Of a stretch of 6,824 nt of DNA, positions 1-5,427 are shown in pieces. The notes under the pieces were generated by a model that saw nothing but the letters and a program-made list of their open reading frames with translations, did not search any database and was not told the DNA's origin. The stretch comes from Candidatus Nitrosotalea sp. FS (GTDB lineage: Archaea; Thermoproteota; Nitrososphaeria; Nitrososphaerales; Nitrosopumilaceae). The position numbers and the translations under genes were made by a program. The stretch is from assembly GCF_011319475.1 (NCBI RefSeq), contig NZ_RCMC01000138.1, positions 18,764-25,587 on the forward strand, read 5' to 3'. Every line of letters begins with the position of its first letter. Position 1 is the stretch's first letter.

Positions 1-12
1 GTTTCGTACAAG

Positions 13-20
13 TTTATTAT
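13..20 (+). promoter_or_regulatory. TATA-like box of the VOC-family gene
   Basis: TTTATTAT lies 22-29 bases before the ATG at 42. This is the archaeal TATA-box distance for transcription starting at or just before the start codon, so the mRNA is probably leaderless. No Shine-Dalgarno sequence is visible before the ATG. The call rests on position and composition only. Confidence 0.5.
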
Positions 21-41
21 CCCAAATCACATACCAAAAAC

Positions 42-449
42 ATGGGAACCAAAATTTTTGTAAATCTGCCAGTCAAAGACCTTGACAAATCTAAAGAGTT
101 TTTTTCAAAACTTGGCTTTGCCTTTAACGCTCAATTTACGAATGAGAATGCAGCATGTATGGTCATCAGTGAAGACAATTACGCAATGCTTTTGGTAGAA
201 TCTTTTTTCAAGACATTTACAAAAAAAGAGATTGTCAATGCCAAGAAGAGCACCGAGGTTCTTGTAGCACTATCTTCAGAAAGTAAGGAAGAAGTGGATA
301 AAATGCTCCGTAATGCATTGGCAGCAGGTGCAAAAGAAGCAAATGAGCCACAAGACCATGGTTTTATGTATGGTAGAAGCTTTGAAGATCTAGACGGTCA
401 CATTTGGGAAATATTTTGGATGGACCCAAAGGCGATAAAACCATCCTGA
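42..449 (+). CDS. VOC-superfamily (glyoxalase/bleomycin-resistance fold) protein
   Basis: A 135-residue cytosolic protein with the vicinal-oxygen-chelate layout of two beta-alpha-beta-beta-beta modules. The first module opens with KIFVNLPVKDLDKSKEFF (residues 4-21) and ends near LLVE (50-53). The second covers roughly 72-127 and ends with DLDGHIWEIFWMDP (116-129), the classic VOC closing strand with Glu123 at the usual metal-ligand position. Where glyoxalase I and dioxygenases usually carry His on the first strand, this protein has Asn8, so metal binding and catalysis are uncertain and no substrate can be named. The length is normal for single-domain VOC proteins. Similar 'lactoylglutathione lyase-like' proteins with the KIFVNLPVKDL opening are common in bacteria (recalled, not searched), so a bacterial origin is possible. 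The start is the first ATG and fits a TATA-like box at 13-20. The gene is monocistronic and converges on the ABC operon. Confidence 0.9.
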   Translation: MGTKIFVNLPVKDLDKSKEFFSKLGFAFNAQFTNENAACMVISEDNYAMLLVESFFKTFTKKEIVNAKKSTEVLVALSSESKEEVDKMLRNALAAGAKEANEPQDHGFMYGRSFEDLDGHIWEIFWMDPKAIKPS

Positions 450-478
450 TTACAATTAATTTGTAGATCAAGAGTTCA

Positions 479-509
479 ATTGTATTATCACATCATCATA
501 TAATACAAT
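479..509. repeat. 10-bp inverted repeat in convergent gap
   Basis: ATTGTATTAT (479-488) and ATAATACAAT (500-509) are perfect reverse complements separated by 11 bases. The element lies between the stop of the VOC gene and the stop codon of the ABC permease, touching the first base of the latter's TGA on the plus strand. It could form an AT-only-type hairpin in transcripts from either side and may help bidirectional termination. Archaeal termination generally depends on T-tracts rather than hairpins, and no T-tract adjoins it, so the function is uncertain. Confidence 0.45.
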
Positions 510-1276
510 CAAACAGCTTTCATTTTCTTAAACGAGTATGTACCCAAGGCCCCTAGCACACAACTGTATATCAATAGAATGAGCAGGTCAAGACCTAACG
601 GGTGACTTCCTATTCCTAGTATGATATTTCGAAGAGCATCTACTGCATAGGTTACAGGATCAACAGTTGTCAAGACTGAAAGCCATTGTGGAAGTTTGTC
701 GATTGGAAATAGTGCACCACTAAGAAAGAACAATGGAAACACTACAAAACTGATGATCATTTGAAACCCTTCAAGGCTTGTCATGTAGCTTCCAAGGGTC
801 AGACCGAGGGATGTGAGTGCAAATGAGAGAAGCAAAACAATCACTACCGTCTGTACTAGTGCCAATGGACTGAATTGTATCCCTATGATAAGGCCAACCA
901 CTAACAGTATCGATACTTGAATCAAAGAATTGGTCATGCCGCCAAATGCCTTGCCAGTGAAAATAGTAGACCGGGATACAGGTGCTACCATGACACTTTT
1001 TAAAAAATCAAATTTCCGGTCCCATATGATGTATGAGCCAAAAAATACTGCTGAAAAAACAACTGACATGCAAATTATTCCTGGAAATATGAACTTCTGG
1101 TAATCTATCGAGTGCGCTACAGAAGTTGATGAACTAAATCCACTACCTATTACAAACAACCACAATAGTGGTGTAAAAGTTGATGCAACTAGCCTACTTT
1201 TTTCTCTAAAGAATACCTTCACTTCCCTTAACCATAGGGCATAGATCTTGTCAGCGTACACCCTAATGCTTGTCAT
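509..1276 (-). CDS. ABC-2 type transporter permease (DrrB-like)
   Basis: Membrane subunit of an ABC exporter, partner of the ATPase encoded just upstream. From the chosen start it has 255 residues. Counting from the longer start at 1285, about six hydrophobic segments lie near 34-50, 66-88, 118-136, 142-166, 175-196 and 232-252. Between segments 2 and 3 the stretch WDRKFDFLKSVMVAPVSR (88-105) matches the conserved ABC-2/DrrB loop (typically RE.G..KE.LVAPVSR) expected to touch the nucleotide-binding domain. A late LSGALFPIDKLPQWL motif (188-202) is also typical of the family. Two in-frame ATGs exist, at 1285 and 1276. The GGAGAGGT site abuts the first and is 9 bases from the second, so 1276 is preferred. 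The gene overlaps the end of the ATPase gene, implying co-translation. The family exports drugs, lipids or polysaccharides; the substrate here is unknown. Confidence 0.92.
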   Translation of the reverse strand: MTSIRVYADKIYALWLREVKVFFREKSRLVASTFTPLLWLFVIGSGFSSSTSVAHSIDYQKFIFPGIICMSVVFSAVFFGSYIIWDRKFDFLKSVMVAPVSRSTIFTGKAFGGMTNSLIQVSILLVVGLIIGIQFSPLALVQTVVIVLLLSFALTSLGLTLGSYMTSLEGFQMIISFVVFPLFFLSGALFPIDKLPQWLSVLTTVDPVTYAVDALRNIILGIGSHPLGLDLLILLIYSCVLGALGTYSFKKMKAV

Positions 1277-2222
1277 ATTGTACATACCTCTCCAGGAATC
1301 CGCCTTCGGCTTGTTCTTTGATGTTTTTTCCAGTCAATTTCAAAAAGACATCACTTAGTGTAGGACTGGATGATTCAACCGATTCTACATCTACATGTTT
1401 TAGAATCTCTGGAATGTTCTTTTTTGCATCATCAACTCCTAATATGACATATCCATCAAATGACTCTATTTTCTTGACACATGCAAGATTTTTCAAGACA
1501 GTGATATCAGAATCATGTTTTTTTAGTTTAAGTTTAACAATGTCGCCACCTAACATCAATTTTAGATTAGTAGGCGTATCAAGTGCAATGATCTTTCCTT
1601 TATCCATAATGCCAATTCTGTTGCACAACATGTCTGCCTCCTCCATGTAATGTGTCGTGAGAATAATCGTGAGTTTTTCTTGTTTTACAAGTTGTTGTAT
1701 GTACTTCCACATGGTTTCTCTGCTGGAGGGATCAAGTCCTAGAGTAGGCTCATCAAGAAACAATACTTTGGGGCTGTGAATCAGTCCTCGTGCTATTTCC
1801 AATCTCCTGCGCATTCCGCCAGAATATTTTTTCACCTGATCATCTTTTCTTTCAGTCAAACCTACTAATTCAAGTGCATCTTGGATACGTTTTTCCCGGA
1901 TGCTTGGGTCTACACCATAAAGCATGGCATGTATCTGTAGATTCTCGTAACCAGTAAGAAGGTCATCACTACTTGGAACTTGAAACACAATACCTATGCT
2001 AGTGCGTACTTTTTCAGGCTCCTTTTGTATGTCAAAATTATTCACGGTTGCAGAACCTGAAGTTGGTTTGAGTAACGTAGCAAGCATGTGGATTACAGTA
2101 GTCTTGCCTGCACCATTTTGACCTAGCAGTCCAAAAACCTCGCCTTGTTCTATATCTAATGACAAATTATCAACCGCAGTTAATTTTTCATAACGTTTTG
2201 TCAAATTATTTATTCGTATCAA
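1263..2222 (-). CDS. ABC transporter ATP-binding protein (DrrA-like)
   Basis: A 319-residue cytosolic ATPase that energises the permease encoded downstream. All ABC motifs are visible: Walker A GQNGAGKT (34-41), Q-loop Gln81, signature YSGGMRRRLEIARG (133-146), Walker B VLFLDEPTLGLDP (153-165) with catalytic Glu158, and switch His191 in TTHYMEEAD. The C-terminal extension (about 215-319) contains SPTLSDVFLKLTGK (286-299), the hallmark ending of the daunorubicin-resistance DrrA/DUF4162 group; the last 20 residues are an extra tail. The start is TTG at 2222, because a TAG stop lies three codons upstream in frame and MIRINNLTKRYEK fits the expected family N-terminus. No good Shine-Dalgarno site precedes it and a TATA-like element lies 25-36 bases away, so a leaderless mRNA is plausible. 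It is the first gene of a two-gene operon. Substrate unknown. Confidence 0.95.
   Translation of the reverse strand: MIRINNLTKRYEKLTAVDNLSLDIEQGEVFGLLGQNGAGKTTVIHMLATLLKPTSGSATVNNFDIQKEPEKVRTSIGIVFQVPSSDDLLTGYENLQIHAMLYGVDPSIREKRIQDALELVGLTERKDDQVKKYSGGMRRRLEIARGLIHSPKVLFLDEPTLGLDPSSRETMWKYIQQLVKQEKLTIILTTHYMEEADMLCNRIGIMDKGKIIALDTPTNLKLMLGGDIVKLKLKKHDSDITVLKNLACVKKIESFDGYVILGVDDAKKNIPEILKHVDVESVESSSPTLSDVFLKLTGKNIKEQAEGGFLERYVQYDKH
1286..1293 (-). promoter_or_regulatory. Shine-Dalgarno site for the ABC permease
   Basis: On the minus strand GGAGAGGT contains GGAG and GAGGT, both complementary to the 16S rRNA anti-Shine-Dalgarno. It lies inside the ATPase coding sequence. It directly touches the upstream ATG (1285) but leaves 9 bases before the ATG at 1276, which favours the shorter permease. 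It fits translation of an internal operon gene. Confidence 0.7.
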
Positions 2223-2246
2223 GTAACTCTAGAACATCATGACCCC

Positions 2247-2258
2247 ATATTATGTTTA
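2247..2258 (-). promoter_or_regulatory. TATA-like element of the ABC exporter operon
   Basis: Read on the minus strand, TAAACATAATAT lies 25-36 bases before the TTG start at 2222, the spacing expected for a leaderless archaeal transcript. It is AT-rich in an AT-rich gap, so this is a positional prediction only. Confidence 0.35.
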
Positions 2259-2330
2259 GATTATAACCACGAAAAATAAAACATCATAAAATATGAATCA
2301 AACAAGTTATTCACAAATACTGGATAAAAA

Positions 2331-2374
2331 ATCAGATAATGTTAGTGGAAAGTTTGTTATCTGATCTTCTTTTT
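2331..2374 (+). terminator. 9-bp stem-loop with pyrimidine tract (terminator-like or operator)
   Basis: ATCAGATAA (2331-2339) and TTATCTGAT (2357-2365) are exact reverse complements with a 17-base loop, followed on the plus strand by CTTCTTTTT (2366-2374). The arrangement resembles a hairpin-plus-T-tract terminator, yet no gene that needs one ends here: the flanking genes diverge. It could end a short unannotated plus-strand transcript or be a regulator-binding dyad in the divergent gap. The repeat is directly visible; the function is inference. Confidence 0.35.
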
Positions 2375-2501
2375 GAAAGTTCATGCAACTCTGATTAATT
2401 TTGTGTAAATATTAAATACTAGAACGAATCATAATTGCATTCTACTACATATGGTTTTCCTATATGTTATGGTGTGATACATGCACATATCTTAAATAGA
2501 A

Positions 2502-2804
2502 ATGTACGGGATTAAACATATTGTGAGAGGGGAATTCAAACCTAATACACAAGTGCTTGTACGAATTGCAGAGTTGTTCTTGGAGAATAATTCGATTAAA
2601 AAAACACACCTGCATTTTGCATCGCGAACAGACTGGAGTTCCTTTGAGAGATATCTAAATTGGTTACAAGACAAGAACTACATTGAATGCTATGATGAAA
2701 ATAAACATATGTACAGATTAACTAATCGTGGAAGGGAAGTGATTAATGCTGTGCTTATGTTACGTGATGATATTAAAAAACTCCAATTACTAATCAGTGT
2801 CTAA
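2502..2804 (+). CDS. Winged helix-turn-helix DNA-binding protein (ArnR1-like)
   Basis: A 100-residue probable transcription regulator of the small single-domain archaeal winged-helix type (ArnR1-like/HTH_45), which is abundant in Nitrososphaerota. Predicted elements are helix 1 at about 17-29 (VLVRIAELFLENN), helix 2 at 33-40, and a recognition helix at about 44-57 (DWSSFERYLNWLQD). A beta wing follows at 58-73 (NYIECYDENKHMYRLT), leading into TNRGREVINAVLMLRDDIKKL (74-94), the usual 'T..G......' entry to a C-terminal dimerisation helix. No ligand domain or metal-binding cysteines are seen. The first ATG is used; no strong Shine-Dalgarno site precedes it. It stands alone between the ABC operon (divergent) and the secreted-protein gene (downstream, same strand), so it may control either, or itself. 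The targets are unknown. Confidence 0.82.
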   Translation: MYGIKHIVRGEFKPNTQVLVRIAELFLENNSIKKTHLHFASRTDWSSFERYLNWLQDKNYIECYDENKHMYRLTNRGREVINAVLMLRDDIKKLQLLISV

Positions 2805-2810
2805 AATCTA

Positions 2811-2833
2811 TTTTTTGTAATGTATTGTTATTT
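2811..2833 (+). terminator. T-rich terminator of the winged-helix gene
   Basis: A six-T run seven bases after the TAA stop is followed by further T clusters (TTGTTATTTT). This matches the oligo-T signals that stop archaeal RNA polymerase. No hairpin is evident. Confidence 0.45.
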
Positions 2834-2908
2834 TAGTTGAAATTTAATTTTATGATAATCTAGTACGGAACTGTTGCATGATAATTTATTTTTCCGATTT
2901 AAGTTTTA

Positions 2909-2934
2909 CTCAGTTCACTAGCTAGTTCACTGAG
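2909..2934. promoter_or_regulatory. 26-bp dyad upstream of the secreted-protein promoter
   Basis: Arms CTCAGT (2909-2914) and ACTGAG (2929-2934) flank a perfect 10-bp palindrome ACTAGCTAGT (2917-2926); only the two TC pairs at 2915-2916 and 2927-2928 break the symmetry. The same element can be read as a direct repeat of AGTTCACT (2913-2920 and 2925-2932). It ends about 6 bases before the TATA-like box at 2940-2947, where archaeal activators or BRE-blocking repressors bind. It looks like an operator for a dimeric or tetrameric regulator of the downstream gene. Confidence 0.6.
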
Positions 2935-2939
2935 CGTGT

Positions 2940-2947
2940 CTTATTAA
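2940..2947 (+). promoter_or_regulatory. TATA-like box of the secreted-protein gene
   Basis: CTTATTAA lies 25-32 bases before the ATG at 2972, consistent with a leaderless transcript. Only a weak GAG precedes the ATG as a Shine-Dalgarno candidate. Confidence 0.45.
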
Positions 2948-2971
2948 CTATTTTAAGAATTTCACAGAGTA

Positions 2972-4921
2972 ATGACATATAATACAATCCAAAGAAAGAT
3001 TGGAATTGCAACAATAGTAATAACATTACTCCTAGCAACTTCAGGTATGATAGGACAAACACCAAATGCAAATGCACTCGCACACAGCTCAAACGTCGCA
3101 TATGTTTTTGATTTTGGTACTGGCATAAGTGACACCAGTGGACCTGGTGCCGGATCCAGTATCCTTGTCAATGCAGTCAACGGCGTAGCAATTTCCTCAG
3201 GTGGTACATATACAACATCTAGTGGAAATGCTGCAACTATATCAGACGTACCAGTGAGTACAGTAGATTCTGGTGGCCTTGGAGCCATTTCGGGATTTGA
3301 TACTGTAATACTCTATGAAGTGTGTGATATAGCAAGTCATCCAAATCTCATTACCGCATTGAACACGTATCTTGCCAACGGTGATGGCAAAGTGATGATA
3401 TTTGATGGTGACCGCTGTGCAACCAGTGTTGCCGGAGTTCCTGATTACAGTACGTTCTTGTTCCCATTTACGTCAAGTAATCCGGGCCCCGTAGGAGCAT
3501 CAGGTTCAATAACTTTTGTTGAATCAGAGAGCTCTCCTGCAACATTGACAAGTGGTATCTCCACCGGACCAGTAACAACAACTGATGCCGTGGGTGATTC
3601 TAACACATTTACGTCAAATGCAGGTGGATGGTGTGCAGCCCTTGATGGCACTAATGCCCTTGGAGCAAATAGCATTCAGGTAGGCTATGTGAGAACTGCA
3701 AATGGTGGTTTGGCCATATATAATGGTCAGGACACTTGGTTCACATTTGGACCCAATGCGTTTGACAAGCAAGTCTTTGACAACATGCTTGACCAACCCT
3801 TCAATCCTGATAGTCTGCCATGTGGAGTTCCAGTAACCGGAATCAAACTTGATCCGTTGACAGCAACAAACCCTGCTGGTGCAAGTCACACTGTTACAGC
3901 AACAGTGTCAAATAGTACTGGTGGTCCTGTCTCTGGAGTAACTGTCACCTTTACAGTACAGAGTGGTCCTAATGCAGGTGTGACCGGAACAGCAGTATCT
4001 GATGCAAGCGGTCATGCAACATTTACCTATTCTGATACAGGTGGAGTTGGAATGGACACAATAGTAGCTGTCTTCCACGATTCTACCGGTGGCACACACA
4101 CAAGTAATACAGTTGAAAAGACTTGGGTAGCTCCACCAAGAGCAACCACTGTAGTGACAACATCAAGTCAAACTGGTAATGTGATTCCTGGTACATCTGT
4201 GAGCGACTCTGCTAATGTGAAAGGTTCTGGTACAACACCACTTCCAGATCTAACTGGATCCATAACCTATCAGATATGCGGCCCTAACACAAGTGCGTCA
4301 ACATCATTGAATTGTGCAGCAGCGGGTACGGTTGCCATAACAACTCCTAACGGAGGTACCTTTACAGCTGTCTCATCAGCACAATCTCCGACAGCACCTG
4401 GTTCGTATTGCTGGACTGCCACATACACCCCTACAGGCTCTGTATACTCCACATCAAATAGCACAACAACTACAAATGAGTGCTTTAATGTGTTGACACC
4501 ATTTACTCAGGGCAAAATGACTGGAGGAGGTAGCGTAACTGATACTAGTGGTACTCCAAACACAAAGGTAACACATGGCTTTGAGCTCTACTGTAATGTA
4601 AACAAAGGTCCTAACAACCTAGAGATTAACTGGGGCGCAGGAAACAAATTCCATCTTGACAGTCTGACATCAGCTATCTGTGTAAATGATCCTGCAATAT
4701 CATCAACTCCACCCGTAGCAGGATTTAACACCTATGTGGGTACCGGAACTGGTAGCTACAACGGCGTAGCTGGAGCAACAGCTCAGTGGACATTTACAGA
4801 TGCTGGAGAACCTGGCACAAACGACCATGCAAAGATGATTGTCACCGATAGTGGTGGAAATATCGTCTTAGCAGTATCTGGTAACCTGCAACACGGAAAC
4901 CAACAGGCTCATAACCACTAA
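2972..4921 (+). CDS. Secreted multidomain protein with Ig-like (Big-1) domain and conserved C-terminal module
   Basis: A 649-residue exported protein. Residues 1-37 are a Sec-type signal: basic KRKI-like start (Lys/Arg 7-9), hydrophobic 10-27, and likely cleavage at ANA (33-35) or ALA (35-37). Residues 40-285 resemble a flavodoxin/class I amidotransferase-like fold. GFDTVILYEVCDI (108-120), LANGDGKVMIFDGDRC (134-149) and GGLAIYNGQDTWF (245-257) look like alternating strands and loops, but no catalytic triad is recognised. Residues 288-386 fit a Big-1/invasin Ig-like domain (GGPVSGVTVTFTV, SDASGHATFTYSDT). Residues 390-507 form a second beta-rich domain with four cysteines. Residues 512-649 open with GKMTGGGS and contain HGFELYCN, FHLDSLTSAIC and WTFTDAGEPG, a module recalled from bacterial secreted proteins ('post-COAP-1'-like). 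Ten cysteines suggest disulfides. There is no C-terminal membrane anchor; the tail is QHGNQQAHNH. It is more GC-rich than its neighbours. Role unknown: adhesion, a surface protein or an extracellular enzyme are all possible. Confidence 0.85.
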   Translation: MTYNTIQRKIGIATIVITLLLATSGMIGQTPNANALAHSSNVAYVFDFGTGISDTSGPGAGSSILVNAVNGVAISSGGTYTTSSGNAATISDVPVSTVDSGGLGAISGFDTVILYEVCDIASHPNLITALNTYLANGDGKVMIFDGDRCATSVAGVPDYSTFLFPFTSSNPGPVGASGSITFVESESSPATLTSGISTGPVTTTDAVGDSNTFTSNAGGWCAALDGTNALGANSIQVGYVRTANGGLAIYNGQDTWFTFGPNAFDKQVFDNMLDQPFNPDSLPCGVPVTGIKLDPLTATNPAGASHTVTATVSNSTGGPVSGVTVTFTVQSGPNAGVTGTAVSDASGHATFTYSDTGGVGMDTIVAVFHDSTGGTHTSNTVEKTWVAPPRATTVVTTSSQTGNVIPGTSVSDSANVKGSGTTPLPDLTGSITYQICGPNTSASTSLNCAAAGTVAITTPNGGTFTAVSSAQSPTAPGSYCWTATYTPTGSVYSTSNSTTTTNECFNVLTPFTQGKMTGGGSVTDTSGTPNTKVTHGFELYCNVNKGPNNLEINWGAGNKFHLDSLTSAICVNDPAISSTPPVAGFNTYVGTGTGSYNGVAGATAQWTFTDAGEPGTNDHAKMIVTDSGGNIVLAVSGNLQHGNQQAHNH

Positions 4922-4944
4922 CTCTTCCTCTTTTTTATTTTTTC
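4922..4944 (+). terminator. T-rich terminator after the secreted-protein gene
   Basis: Immediately after the TAA stop comes a pyrimidine-rich tract with two six-T runs separated by one A (TTTTTTATTTTTT at 4931-4943). It is the strongest oligo-T archaeal termination signal in the window. Confidence 0.65.
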
Positions 4945-4965
4945 AAACTACAAATATGTATTGTA

Positions 4966-5079
4966 TCAAGCATTACAAGATTGTTCTATATGTTTTCTAA
5001 TTGCATCATTAATTATCTTTGAAAGTTCTGAATGATTAAATCCAATCAAGTTTTGATGTAATAAACATTCTAGAACAAT
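4966..5079 (-). pseudogene. Possible ribbon-helix-helix gene remnant
   Basis: An open minus-strand stretch of 37 codons ends in TGA (4968-4966) and is closed upstream by TAA (5082-5080). Its translation includes GFNHSELSKIINDAIRKHI, which has the pattern of helix B of CopG/MetJ-type ribbon-helix-helix proteins: a Gly-aromatic turn, then Ser-Glu, then amphipathic IINDAIRKHI. The preceding ECLLHQNLI could be helix A. The usual N-terminal beta strand and an ATG are missing. The frame continues upstream of the TAA as GCVEIQ, which could be the strand, so one nonsense mutation in an old RHH gene is conceivable. That upstream part overlaps the promoter and start of the gene at 5132, so chance resemblance remains possible. 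Confidence 0.25.
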
Positions 5080-5103
5080 TTACTGGATTTCAACGCAACC
5101 GTT

Positions 5104-5110
5104 TTTATAA
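5104..5110 (+). promoter_or_regulatory. TATA box of the 81-aa gene
   Basis: TTTATAA lies 22-28 bases before the ATG at 5132 and is the best TATA match in the window. It decides the start: the alternative TTG at 5111 directly follows the box and would lie upstream of the expected transcription start. Confidence 0.65.
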
Positions 5111-5131
5111 TTGCCAATTACAAAATCAATA

Positions 5132-5377
5132 ATGTCTACCTCAGAATCAAACTCTATTGCTTGCTCCCTACTCATAGATTTGAAAGGATGTCAAGAATTA
5201 AAAAAACTCAAGACTGGGACTCAATATTCAATAGATCTGAGTAATGAACCTAGCATAATCTTCAAAGATTCCGTTGGAAACAAAAAAGAGATGAAATTCA
5301 AGCAAAATTGTACTGTTACTATAACTTCTGAAAAGATACTTTACAACCGTGATGACGTCACAATAAAGTCTGTTTGA
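5132..5377 (+). CDS. Hypothetical 81-aa protein
   Basis: No family is recognised. The ATG at 5132 is chosen over an in-frame TTG at 5111 because a good TATA box ends at 5110, which predicts transcription starting at about 5132 and a leaderless mRNA. The product is soluble, with no signal peptide or membrane segment. Alternating polar and hydrophobic residues in ACSLLIDLKG, TQYSIDLSNEPSIIFKD, EMKFKQNCTVTITSEKILY and DDVTIKSV suggest a mostly beta-strand fold such as a small barrel or sandwich. Three cysteines (two in the first third, one near residue 60) are not spaced like a zinc knuckle. The codon usage and clean promoter support a real gene. It is followed 50 bases later by the 43-aa gene on the same strand, and the two could be co-transcribed. 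Confidence 0.65.
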   Translation: MSTSESNSIACSLLIDLKGCQELKKLKTGTQYSIDLSNEPSIIFKDSVGNKKEMKFKQNCTVTITSEKILYNRDDVTIKSV

Positions 5378-5427
5378 TGTATACCATGAGAATACTTATG
5401 GGTGCCTAAAAATCAGGTATTTCATAC

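Larger units (their letters stand above)
2223..2501. other. Divergent intergenic region (ABC operon / winged-helix gene)
   Basis: These 279 bases separate two divergently transcribed units and contain no convincing gene. Besides the operon TATA-like element and the stem-loop at 2331-2365, bases 2448-2490 hold ACATAT (2448-2453), its inverse ATATGT (2462-2467), and another ACATAT (2485-2490). These overlap the TATATGTTAT stretch (2461-2470) that is the best TATA candidate for the winged-helix gene. An autoregulatory operator is possible but weakly supported, because ACATAT-type hexamers are common in AT-rich DNA. Confidence 0.4.

Noticed and set aside
1270..1650. A 126-codon plus-strand open frame
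   Set aside because: It is antisense to the well-supported ABC ATPase gene with all its motifs, and its Ser/Phe-rich translation looks like a shadow.
2293..2364. A 23-codon plus-strand frame beginning ATG at 2293 in the divergent gap
   Set aside because: Very short, with no promoter or Shine-Dalgarno support, and its stop lies inside the inverted repeat. It has no recognisable protein pattern.
2475..2490. A 16-base quasi-palindrome (GATACATGCACATATC) before the winged-helix gene
   Set aside because: Only six of eight pairs match, which is unremarkable in AT-rich DNA; it was kept only as part of the note on the gap.
2962..4464. Several minus-strand open frames across the secreted-protein gene
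   Set aside because: They lie opposite a gene with a clear signal peptide and domain motifs, and their Cys/Thr/Val/Pro-rich translations are typical antisense shadows.
4946..5110. Possible tRNA or small RNA in the gap after the secreted-protein gene
   Set aside because: No tRNA-like arms, TTC-loop motif or stable GC-rich stem could be found.
5111..5131. A TTG start seven codons upstream for the 81-aa protein
   Set aside because: It directly follows the TATA box and would lie before the expected transcription start; the ATG at 5132 has ideal spacing.
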